Below, piece after piece: positions 26,933 through 37,950 of a DNA stretch of 64,000 nucleotides (position 1 is its first letter; every line of letters starts with the position of its first letter). The DNA lies in contig OW804096.1 in the NCBI GenBank assembly GCA_942159475.1, positions 125,168,941 to 125,232,940 of the forward strand, in the 5' to 3' direction. A program made the translations under genes and the position numbers. Under the pieces are notes generated by a model. It saw nothing but the letters and a program-made list of their open reading frames with translations. It ran no database searches and was not told the DNA's origin. This DNA comes from Sthenelais limicola. Lineage: Eukaryota; Annelida; Polychaeta; Phyllodocida; Sigalionidae.

Positions 26933-26970
26933 CTATATATATACATATAGATAGATAGATAGATAGATAG
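26859..26970. repeat. Compound microsatellite (TC)n(TA)n(GATA)n
   Basis: About 15 TC units run directly into about 22 TA units with small interruptions, then about six GATA/ATAG units. It is long enough to be length-polymorphic. Spurious open frames on the minus strand come from it. Confidence 0.95.
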
Positions 26971-27032
26971 ACACTCATACAGATATGGGCCATTCGTCCT
27001 TATAAGATTCTTGCTCTGGGGCATATACAAAA

Positions 27033-27059
27033 TTGTGGGGCATTGTCAATGCCCCACAA
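27033..27059. repeat. 27-bp near-perfect palindrome
   Basis: TTGTGGGGCATTG and its exact reverse complement CAATGCCCCACAA are separated by one base. No gene context is evident. It could be a cruciform site or a core left by a foldback element. Confidence 0.7.
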
Positions 27060-28559
27060 GCATTTTCCATTGGACGATCATCAGGATGCTCTCTAGACTA
27101 TTCTTCAAACTTAAAAAAATGTCGGGTTATGAAATTCTATATGCAACTTCATTTTATTACCGTCCAATACTGCCACCTAGCAGAAAAACGTGGCCGTGGC
27201 TTGCCATAATGTGGGTCAACTTTAGCTGGACATGAGTGTTCCAAGCCTCAAAAATCCAGTTTTCACCTCCGAAAGTTTTAGGGAATGTTATATAAAGTAT
27301 ACTGATAGGTTATATGGTCATTTCTTAGTGTGTCATGATGGAATAATAAGTATAATTGCCATTAGCAAACATTCGAAACGGGTAATCCTGTCGATCTAGT
27401 GTCTCCCGCTATCTATGCAGCCACACATTATGGCTGCCAGTGAGGATAGCTGCTGACTGGGGTGACGTCATGTGAATACTATGTATACACTTACACGTAT
27501 TCTTATTGGTCAATGAAAAGGGCTTAATTATTGTGTTTTATTAAGGACTGAGGGGTAGGGTGTGGTAGAGACATGGCTGATAAGACGTAATGCTTTTGCT
27601 GATTGAAACCGTTTACAATTCAAAAACTCAGAATCAAACACCAACGTCAGCTTATATTGACTATATTTTTCTTTACTGTAAAGGATGACGAAATTATACA
27701 AAAATTTAAAAAATCAGCAAAAGGTCTGTTATATATTATTAGAAGACCAGTAGAATAATATACAAATAAACTCCAATGTCTAAGTTTTATTTTCAAGGGG
27801 ATTCCAACGCTTTTGCCAATCTTGAACATTCTTCATGGCAAGTTAATTAATATTTGATCGAGTGAGACATGTTTCTCTAGAATAATGAAAATGAAATTGA
27901 TCGTGGAGTTTCATACATTCATACTGCCCACAATTAGACATAACCGGGAAAGGGTTACGACAGGGCATGAAGTGGTGGTGACAATGGTGAGTGATGAGAG
28001 CCCACTGACATTATAAATCTCCCTATTGCAGTCTGTGTCTAGTTGAACTGCTCTGGCCATAAATCAATAGGGGAGTTGCATAGCCGCCATTTTGAATCTT
28101 GATTCGCATGGAATTATGGGAGTAATGGTACAGTTTGAAATCTATAGAAAAGATGTTATTTTTAGCTTGGAATATTTTACTAGTGGTCCAATATCAATAT
28201 CCATATGTTTTAGATGTTTTTATAACACACAACTTCATCTTTCCCATCATGCATTTGGTTTCTATAGATCATTTACGCAACCTTGGATATTGGTGAAAAC
28301 ATTCTTGCAATTTTCCATAAAATTGTTGCTAAATATTTGTATGTCAGATTTGAACTGAATCTATCCCAGCATGCATGCACTGTCATAGACATGCGCACTG
28401 AGACATGCAAATCCCCTATTGCTAGAGAGCCCCTCAGGGCTAATAGCTTGAGGGACTCTCCCTATAAATACAATTATAATGTGACCCTCTCCAAGTTCTC
28501 TTGAAAGGCACCTGTAGACATCTCAAGGTGGACCAAATTATCCCATCAATTGTAGTAGA

Positions 28560-31500
28560 CTAGACGAGTTTAAGGACACCACTGGAGTCAAGGGCCAAGA
28601 TGAGTTCCATGGTGGACTGGATATTCTTAGGGGCCCTCGCTAGAATATCCTTCCTTTGCTTGAGGGCCCTACGAAACCTCTTTAGAGTGTAGGGCATCAT
28701 ATTTGTTCCCTTCTCAAATTCTGAATCCGTCTTAGCACCTGCAAGCAATTGGAATAATTATCATATAACTACCTCCGTATACCACAATTGTATCCTTTCA
28801 AGAACAGAAAAAAACACAAATAGCAGCAATATACTTTCTAGTACTTAGTACTCTAATTACTTTCTAGTTAATTTGCATGTGTATATTGTGCGCATGCTCA
28901 CGCGCGCACACCAACATTTCCCTTAAATTGTTATTAACATAAGAGTACGGCACAAAACCATAATTCAACATTCCTAAAAGAGAAATGGGGTAAAGCTGGT
29001 TGCTTTGACAATATTTTGGTCTTATACTGTTCTCGATACCTACTGCACGAAATTAGGCTGAATTTCAAGCTAATTGTTTCAGTGTATTTACTTCCGTCAG
29101 GAACCCACAAACGCTCATTTTCAAGAGGCAGGTCGACTTAAAATTCTCAAAATCGAAATTCCGATTAACAAAGAATTATATCTCAATATCCTCAAAGAAG
29201 TAATGACCAGTTGCCAGTGCAAACCTATATCAAAGACCGACTATCATATACTTTAGGTTTAATTTTGCATCATAAAGATGCTTTTTTTTTTGTTGGAACA
29301 CATGCTTGATGGTACATGATCAGGTGTGTCCGATGAGACAACTGTATGAATAAAATGTATTTTAAATTAGAACATTATTTATTGATAAAATTAAAATACA
29401 ATGGTGAACACATTCACTTCTTGGTCTCCCATGCCCTATAGCCAAACGGAGTACGGTTTAGTACCTTTTAAAAAAGGTATCTTATATTCGAATTAGTGAT
29501 AATATGGTAGCAACTTACTTTCAAAATATTTTAGGACCTTCTGCGGAGAGACATTGACAGGGAAAGGCATGTTTTTGAAGACAATGTTTACGTGTTTCTT
29601 CTGCATCTCTTTGCTCACCTCCATGAAGGTCAAGTACGTCAGCTGTTCATAGGAGCTGAGAAATGAGGACATTCAAAATGAAAGGACAAGTAGAATTGAT
29701 TTAACTTTATTGTGAAAAGGTACTTTGAAACTCCGAATATAAACACGATTCTAGACACTAATTAAATGTAACCAGATAAGCACGTAAACATTATTTTGTA
29801 TTGTACAGTGTTGAAGACAAGAAGTATTCATATTGCATAAATATAAGGGAGATACAAACCCATCACATTCCAATAGGCCACTAGATCATAAACCCATCAC
29901 AAACCCTAATAGTCTATACTCGTTGCAATAATTAATTATTACAGGCAACAATTGTTATGTAATAATGTCCACAGTGACTATTGCCATTTGATAAATGGAA
30001 TGGCCTCTATGCAAGTTCCCTTTTCAATTCAACCATAAAAATAAAAAAAATAAATTGCATCTAAGAGCAGTTAATTCTTTTCAATATCGTTTTACCAGAT
30101 CTAATTTTCCACATTCAGCTGGCATTCGAACCCATAACATTCCAAGCCTTTAACAGTGTCCAAATTTAAGCCAGGGATTTAGAACACTCAGCCACAATAA
30201 AAGGATGACATTAATTTTATTACTGACCCGTTGAAAGGTATGTTGGGATACCCAGTGAGTTTGGCCCACTCAAATAGAAGGCTGGCTACGTTAGCAATAT
30301 CTTCCAGGTTCTCTACGTTACCCACAATCTCCAGCGGCTCCAAGAGGAACTCATACATTTCATCCACCTCCTCCTCAGGCACATCTAGAAGTCTTGCTAC
30401 CTCCTGCCTGCTTTTACTCTCTGTGGAAGAATCATGTATGGAGTGTAGTATGATAATGCCCATTTGCAATGTGTAAGAGGTCTTACTCTGGAATGGAGTG
30501 TGCATAGGCTATATATGCGAGCAAGCGGGAAGGAATATGTCTCATTCCTCCCTAGGAAAGACAGAAAGTCATACCAATTTCTTTGGGCAATTGTATTGGC
30601 ACGAATCTCTGCGTTTTGAGCGACTACTGTGAAAGTATACCAGCATCCAGACTGTGCAACAACATCACAACAACAATGGCTGCCATAGCAGGAAACCCTT
30701 CATTTACAAGAAATTATTGAGAACTCAAATACAAGTCTGTCAAAAGAAATCAAATTATTTAGAATTAATCAAAAGATACTGAAAGATACAATGAACATTA
30801 ATTTTTAATATTATAAAACTCCTACGAGATCAAATAAAGGGTGGTCTCCACTGGCTGCGGTAAGCTCTGCGATAAGCCTTGCGATGGTTTGTGCTGGTTC
30901 TGTATGAAGGAATGACGAAGTCCTGCCTATATGGATCACTGGCAATGTAGGCAGGACCTCGTCACTTCTCGCCATCACAGCACCATCGCAAGGCTTACCG
31001 CTGATTTTCGTTCCGGCATCGGGGGCACTACTTTTTCACAGCAGCTAATATTCTATATTATAACATAAGATGAGTTCTCCATGTAATTCCTAGCTTGGGG
31101 AAATTCGGCATTGATTCTGGCTGTGCAAAGCCTATATATGAGCCAATAGCCTGGATTCTTTTTTAATAGTAATTTTAATAATATCATGTATTTGATGAAC
31201 TTGAATATTGGGTCATACCAATATTTTTTTATGGATTCCAGATAGCAGGAGCGATAACGGGGGAGATGGGGAAGGGGAAAGACGTGCGGAAGGAAGGGGA
31301 GGAAGAGATGGGGAAGGGGGGGGGAGGAAGGGGCTTGGAAAAGGGAGTGGAGGAAGGGGGTTTTGTATGTGACCTCTGGAAACTAAATTTAAATACATCT
31401 ATCTGTTTGGACTTTATTTTATAAGTTATACCTGTTTAACCTGCTGTTTATAAATGTAAAGGCCTACCCATTGAAAAACGGGGCGCAGCTAGTATTATAT

Positions 31501-32542
31501 ATATAATATAGTTATAGTTAAATCATTACCTATAAGTCTGCAGGAAAAGGCTAGTCTCTCAATTGGGCTTGTTGTCAACTTGTATCCGGAACTTTCTTCC
31601 AATTTTGTAATGTCCCGTTCTCTGACATATCGCTGAAATATAGAATGAAATGTGGTGAGCTTTTCAACTTTTCACATGTTTTAACAAACTTCTATTATAC
31701 TGAATGCAATAATAATGATGAAAATGTATGTATTTCTAACAGTGGGGTTATTGTTGAGTGGGGTGCACGCCTGTCCTTATAAGCGTCTTTACTTGCATAG
31801 GAAATCCTTCCTTAAAATGCTCCTTGCATTGCAGTTATTTTTCCTTGCAATTGGGAATAAAATATTAGCATTGTCTGTGTAGCAAATTCTTTCCCTAAAG
31901 GTTTCTAACCAGCTACTTAGCTAGCACAAGTAGCTAAGGAAGGAAAATCTTATGGAAGGATTCGTATGCAACGGGCCCCAAAAACCTTTATTGGGCATCC
32001 CATCAGGGGCAGTGACTATCGTCAAAGTCCATATACTATCGGTGTAGGTATGCGCCCGGGCTTATTTACTTACTATACTATTGAGTATAGAGTACAGTGC
32101 ATTGGGAGAGTAGAGATCACTTATAAACGCATCGAGAGCTGTGGCTAGCCTTTCACAATGTTCCACTTTGGTGGGATCGGCACCTGGAAGAATATAATAA
32201 CCACTGAAAAGTATCTTCTATACAACAAGTTAACCGAACGGTAAATATTCAAACGTGTAGAAATATCCGACATTCTGAGTATGTTACCAGATCTAGAGGA
32301 AAACTTTAATGATTTTGCTTATTGTGTATAATCCATAAAATACAACTTAGCAATTAACTAGATATAGAAATTGGATCCTCATAAGTATATGAACTTGTTC
32401 TCGAATTAAATACACAAAATAATATCAGTATCGATATAAACTGTTAAATATGTCAAAATTGAAGCCAAAAGGAAAGAGTAATATCCCTACCTTGGGCGTA
32501 GATTAAAGCAGGTAATAAAGCTAAAATGCCCCAGACCCTCAT
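28560..32542 (-). CDS. Secreted 257-aa protein, unrecognised
   Basis: Six exons in minus order fit together with GT-AG borders and matching phases: 32542-32491, 32183-32074, 31632-31530, 30420-30228, 29655-29519 and 28738-28560 (stop TAG). The product starts MRVWGILALLPALIYAQ, a clear signal peptide with nothing upstream, then an uninterrupted 240-residue mature part. Only two cysteines are obvious (EHCERLA and FSCRLI), enough for one disulfide. The chain is acidic to mixed, rich in Leu/Glu/Lys, and looks mainly helical (for example VPEEEVDEMYEFLLEPLEI), with a basic helix near the end (LKRFRRALKQRKDILARAP). No transmembrane segment or known enzyme motif is visible. A TATATA lies 48 bp upstream of the ATG. 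An intron carries a MITE and a G-rich tract. I do not recognise the family; a secreted helical or lipid-binding protein is possible but unsupported. Confidence 0.78.
30838..31001. mobile_element. Foldback MITE, copy 3 (right end lost)
   Basis: The left end matches copy 1 (AGGGTGGTCTCCACTGGCTG then CGGTAAGCTCTGCGATAAGC) and is preceded by TAA. The right arm matches up to GCAAGGCTTACCGC and then breaks off. It lies in the 30421-31529 intron of the secreted-protein gene. Confidence 0.75.
31254..31362 (+). repeat. G-rich purine tract in an intron
   Basis: About 110 bp that is almost entirely G and A on the plus strand, with several runs of four to ten G, so intramolecular G-quadruplexes are possible on the plus strand. 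The minus-strand transcript of the host gene would carry it as a C/T-rich tract. Confidence 0.75.
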
Positions 32543-32589
32543 GTTTAACAGTATATCCTTGTATGACCAGGGAAAGAAATAATACCTCC

Positions 32590-32595
32590 TATATA
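32590..32595 (-). promoter_or_regulatory. Possible TATA box of the secreted 257-aa protein gene
   Basis: TATATA on the minus strand (context GCTATATAG), 48 bp upstream of the ATG at 32542. A start about 25-30 bp downstream would give a very short 5'UTR. TATA-like hexamers are frequent in this AT-rich DNA, so this is only suggestive. Confidence 0.3.
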
Positions 32596-32597
32596 GC

Positions 32598-35500
32598 TCC
32601 TCCTATGGATCTAGCCGTATAGTGCTATGATACATGTGTTCGCTATATTTGGTAAATGGAAGTTTGCCCCACCGCAAGTAATAGGGGAATTGTATGCACC
32701 GACACACATGTATATTATGTGTATTGTGGGAAATACACCTATTTAACTACATAAATCCTTAGATTAGATTTTGTTGAATTGCTTTTAATGTCTTTGAATT
32801 AGCCGATTTCGAGCTTAGTCCGTATATATTCGAATTAATCATTTCTTTGATTTCATGGTTTTTGCTTTGTAACCCAAAGTGCCTCATCCTAGTTTGAAAA
32901 CTCGGGGTACCGCAGTACAATGCCAGGATTAATAAGGCTAAAGATAGAGGGAATTCAAACCGCCCTATTTTGGAAATTGCTACGACTAATTATGGTCGAC
33001 TCAGAAACATTTAAATCATTTATCCTGAAAATAAGCATTAATAGAAATGGAAGCGTCACATAAAAGGACATAATGACGATGGTAATGGTGTTGTAACAAT
33101 GTGCTGACAATTAGACTTCTGACAATGACATGATATTTTAGTACATAATAGTTGCATGTATATATATAATTATATAGGCCAGCCAAGAAAAACATTTTGA
33201 CTTTAAAAACCTGAAATAAAATAGCTAAATTGGAGGAAACTTGAGATTGAAACTCACATTTTATTTTCGAACGTATATTTATAAGTGATCAATTACCAAA
33301 TTTAATAAAATATTCAAATTCATTTAATTTCTAAAAACAGATATTGCTTGAATTAGCTTTCATTATTTTACCATATAATAGTAAGAAAGGTAGCAATACA
33401 GCTATATATAACATAAAATTATGTTTGATAACTGAAACCATGTATCAATCAAACCTACGTGCAGGTCCTTCATGATTGAGCAGATTTCAGAATATTGTCA
33501 ACCCGCATTTTTGCGCAAAACCCAAACCAGTACAAGTTTGTATGGTCCAACTCTGGTATAATAATTTTGCAATTAGGTAGCATAGAGACATGATAGCTAC
33601 AAGTCCTACATAAGAATCTGACAGTAAAATTGTACTTGCGACAAATTGCTGCTATTTATTAACGACTCTCCTTTGGAAGTGGGGCATTTAGTTCGGCGAA
33701 TTAGGACTCAAAATAATGGGAATTTGATTCATCTTGCTCAAAAAACCAATAGTGCATCCGGCTTCACTTTTTCAAAAAGGGGTATTTAACGATTGTTGTA
33801 GAGCGTGGGGAGTTAATTTGTATCTGCTTCGCATAATAGACTGTTCACTAGGTTATCAATATGAAAAGTCCTGATAAAATATTGATACATTTTTAATTAC
33901 ATAAACATGGGATATATAGAATGTTCCTAATTTCACGTAAAATCAAAGGGGAAAAGCGATTTAAATCTGGTCATAATTCCCTAAACGTTACGACAGAATA
34001 AAACTGTTGTGTTTCCTATTCAGTCAGGTTCGAACCTTGTAAGGGCTTTATGATACAAAGGTTGTTGCATTGAAACTCATGCATTTGATTCTCGCTATGT
34101 CTGTCTCTCGTGAATATCTTTTTGACACTCTTTATCTATGTCTATGGATGGATATATATTCTTTTGATTTGGACTTAATTACCATATTGCAGATTACTTC
34201 GAGATCTTTCCTAGTTGATTTTATATAGCTGGTCATTCACAAGCTCGACCATAGATCACAATTTCAGCGCTTGTTTAATTGTTTGAGATATTTTTATTCA
34301 AGCCGTGACATTTTACGAATTGATACTTTTTAAACAGATTTGACATAAATACACATTTTCGATAACTGGAATAGTCTCATGTGTCACCTATAGTATGAAT
34401 ATAATGATAATAATAACTGAAGTTCTAATTCTCAATGCAACCAATCTGCTGGCTTATTGATAGCTGCCGTTTGGGGAGAACAACAAAAATCAAAGTTCAA
34501 AGTTCAAATTTGCACTGAAATGTTAGTGTTTGTTATGATGCAGTTAGCCATATAATTTCATGTTGTTTGTCACAATTTCGCCAAGGAAATGATGCTCAAT
34601 CATATCGGTTACAATAGGCACAGGTAGACTGTTTATGTAGATGTGATACAAATCCCAGGTCATTGGCACGTTCATCGCCCATCACCCAAGGTCATAGAAA
34701 TAGTGGGATTTACATGGATATAATTGTAAATCTATAGAAAAGGTTGGAATCATGACGCTAGAAGCGATTTCAAACACAGTTATAACCATATATATATGTA
34801 ATAATCACGTGTTTTATATTCCAAGTGAATACAAAATAATTTTCTAACTCAATTATTTCATGAATTAAAACTTCAAATCACGAGAAAACAACAATACCTA
34901 GAAATTATTTGATCTGACTGTGACGAATCTCCGACAGCAGAAAACACAGCACAATTGGTTACTCACTGAGCTATGGATGTATTCTACAATTACATCACAA
35001 CTCAGCTAGTTTTTTAAAAAAAAATTCCAAAGAATTTTATTTTCATATTTAGCAGAAAATGCAGACAGACACTTCGCTCAAAAATTAATTTAGTCGATTT
35101 TCGAAGAATCTGCCGTAATCCATCATATAAAATATTACATGTATATGTATACACTTTGAAAATGACATATAAAGTGAAGAACATTAAGGGCGACCGGATG
35201 GCCGAGATTCAATTCATTTACACAATTACAACGCCCGCTACATGCCCGCTACATTTGTTTGCAAAAAACACGTGTTTTTTGCAAAGCGATGTGCTGCGAA
35301 GGCCTTTGTTTATCTTGTAGATAGTTGGAAGGGATGATAGTACAAGTTAATCTTACCATTTAAACATGGTAGTTGTCATAGAAACATGGAATACAAACTC
35401 GTGGCTGTTCTGAATTAGCGTATGAGAAACACTTGGAGTGAAAATGTACATATTGTCATATTTCAAAATTTAATATTCCTAAATATGATTATAATATTAT

Positions 35501-35599
35501 AAGATATGCTATTTCTGACCCACCTCTAGTTGCATTCCCTCTAAGTGTTCCTCATCTCTCCCGATTATCCTTGAATTGTTGTCAGACATAAAAATGTTT
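32598..35599. other. Intergenic AT-rich interval
   Basis: No open frame, RNA gene or repeat array stands out. A tRNA B-box-like GTTCGAACC occurs near 34029 but has no matching A box or cloverleaf. Confidence 0.5.
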
Positions 35600-36046
35600 A
35601 ATGTAACACCCCCTTTGGGCAGATAATGTAACACCCCCTTTGGGCAGATAATGTAACACCCCCTTTGGACAGATAATGTAACACCCCCTTTGGGCAGATA
35701 ATGTAACACCCCCTTTGGGCAGATAATGTAACACCCCTTTGGGCAGATAATGTAACACCCCCTTTGGGCAGATAATGTAACACCCCCTTTGGGCAGATAA
35801 TGTAACACCCTTTTGGTCAGATAATGTAACCTCTCTTTAGGCAGATCCATCTATAATGTAACACCCCTTTAAGCAGATAGTGTAACCTCTCTTTAGGCAG
35901 ATCCATCTATAATGTAACACCCCTTTAAGCAGATAATGTAACACCTCTTTAGGCAGATCCATCTATAATATAACACCCCTTTAAGCAGATAATGTAACAC
36001 CACTTTAGGCAGATAATGTAACACCCCTTTATGCAGATAATGAGTT
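35600..36046. repeat. 25-bp minisatellite
   Basis: About nine regular units of 25 bp (ATGTAACACCCCCTTTGGGC plus AGATA) from 35600 to about 35830. Looser, longer units follow, with TTTAGGCAGATCCATCT insertions, to about 36046. Divergence increases to the right. Open frames on the minus strand (three units per 25 codons) are by-products. Confidence 0.92.
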
Positions 36047-36611
36047 TATGAGTTGTGAGTTAATTTGTAACATTAAGGGTGTTACACTTTCCAACTTGTC
36101 TATACTCTATCTAAGTATCATAAATCATAAATTTCTGAGAATACACACCGGGCGCGGCGGAACCGAGGTGTGGGGTGGGGGGGGGGGGGCGAGGGCTCCT
36201 CCCCCCAATAATTATATTATATTAAAATGTGAAAAATTGATTTGCCGAAGAATGAACTGTCCCTCACAGACGCTTATGCAATGAGTACAGTGGTACGACT
36301 AATGAAATCATAAATAATAAGTTCAGAAAGTTCAGACAACCTTCATGTAAAAACTAAGAGAATCAGTAAAAAAAATCATTGTTCTGGCTGATGCAGAACA
36401 TTTCTGTATAGCAATCTTCTTACCCAATGCCTATCTGTCCCTCCCTCCCCTCCACTTCATCTCCCTTCCTTCTCCGGGCCCTCCTCCACCTCCAAGGGAG
36501 GGAGGAGCGAGGGGGGAGGGCAGGAGGACGAGGGGAGGTAAGAAGCAGAGGAAGAGGAAGGAAGTGGGGACAGGGCAGAGAAGGAAGGGAGAGCAGAAGG
36601 AGGAGTGAAAT

Positions 36612-36895
36612 GAGTCACAAGTCACAAAAATTATATTTTTCAAAGTGACTTTTGACAAGATCTCTCTATTTAAATGTGCTGATTTTGCAGGGTTTAGCAC
36701 TCTTAGTCTTATAAATTTATGTACCAAATTTCAGAACATTGTATTGAATATATATATTCCTGCATTTTAAAGGTCTTCATATGAGTATATTTAGTCACTT
36801 TACTGGATCATCAAGAAATATTGCAATTTTTTTTTCAAAAATAAAATATCAAACTTAAAATATAGAAATACTTATAAGATGTCTTAAGTCTAGGT
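36612..36895. repeat. Interspersed repeat family B, copy 1
   Basis: Related in the same orientation to 42757-43080. Both have AAGTCACAAAA near the left, GGGTTTAGCACTC in the middle, then (A/G)CATTGTATT, and finish with AAACTTAAAATATAGAAATA. The family is unidentified and about 280-320 bp long. A part (AGTATATTTAGTCACTTTACT-like) also appears near 45078. Confidence 0.6.
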
Positions 36896-36898
36896 TCC

Positions 36899-37443
36899 AC
36901 TGCCCTGCTGCTGCTCCCGCTACTGCTCCCGCTACTGCCCTGCTCCTGCTCCTGCTACTGCTCCCGCTACTGCTCCTGCTACTGCCCTGCTACTGCTCCT
37001 GCTACTGCTCCCGCTACTGCTCCCGCTACTGCTCCTGCTACTGCTCCTGCTACTGCTCCTGCTACTGCTCCTGCTACTGCTCCTGCTACTGCCCTGCTAC
37101 TGCTCCTGCTACTGCTCCCGCTACTGCTCCCGCTACTGCTCCTGCTACTGCCCTGCTACTGCTCCTGCTACTGCTCCTGCTACTGCTCCCGCTACTGCTC
37201 CTGCTACTGCTCCTGCTACTGCTCCTGCTACTGCTCCTGCTACTGCCCTGCTACTGCTCCTGCTACTGCTCCCGCTACTGCTCCCGCTACTGCTCCCGCT
37301 ACTGCTCCCGCTACTGCTCCTGCTACTGCTCCTGCTACTGCTCCTGCTACTGCTCCTGCTACTGCTCCTGCTACTGCTCCTGCTACTGCTCCTGCTACTG
37401 CTCCCGCTGCTGCTCCCGCTTCTTGATTAAAGAAGCGGGAGCA
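36899..37443. repeat. 12-bp CTGCTCCTGCTA array ending in a hairpin
   Basis: More than 500 bp of CTGCTC(C/T)(C/T)GCTA repeats with occasional shortened CCCTGCTA units. The array ends at a perfect inverted repeat, TGCTCCCGCTTCTT (37411-37424) and its complement (37430-37443), around a five-base loop. The shortened units break any reading frame, so it is not read as coding. Confidence 0.95.
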
Positions 37444-37950
37444 GTAAGCGGAGAGTAATGGAGATGGGTGCTATTGGCTCCCGCTACATAGCCATGTTAC
37501 TTCCCGCTTCTTCTGAGAACATTACAACATTCACACTCATTAATCCACTGATTCTTCCATAAGTATATTCACTCATGACTTCAGTGCCAGATCTAGGCCC
37601 TCTGCTATAAAACACTTTATTCAATATTTTCAAAACTTCCACTTGGCGATTTATGCGGCATATACCTGCGTAACAACACATCTTCTAGCTTTTCTTCATA
37701 AAAGGCTTCCATAATACCTGAGCACTTATATGGTGTTTATTCAACAGAAGTCGTTTTAAACAGAGGCCTTGAGAAATGCTTTCAAAATGAATACAACAAA
37801 TATCAAATATCTTTAATGACTCTAATTCTGGACAATAAGTTCATTTTTCAAATGTAGAACAATGTGCAAATACTTTGCGTTCTGATGAATAGGGACGAAC
37901 ATCTGGCTGAAGAGAGGGTTATGTCAAGAGGGAATAGTATCTTATGACAT

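Larger units (their letters stand above)
24734..28559. other. Intergenic interval with 3'UTR and simple repeats
   Basis: It starts with the 3'UTR of the upstream gene, whose probable poly(A) signal AATAAA is at 25170-25175. The rest holds a G-run (about 26619-26635), the microsatellite at 26859-26970 and a 27-bp palindrome at 27033-27059. Nothing coding is recognised. Confidence 0.5.

Noticed and set aside
26697..27030. Minus-strand frames of about 60-98 codons
   Set aside because: Generated by the TC/TA/GATA microsatellite.
34027..34036. GGTTCGAACC, tRNA T-loop-like
   Set aside because: The surroundings do not fold into acceptor, D or anticodon arms.
35509..35850. 113-codon minus-strand frame of repeated Gly-Val-Thr-Leu-Ser units
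   Set aside because: By-product of the 25-bp minisatellite; it ends with the array.
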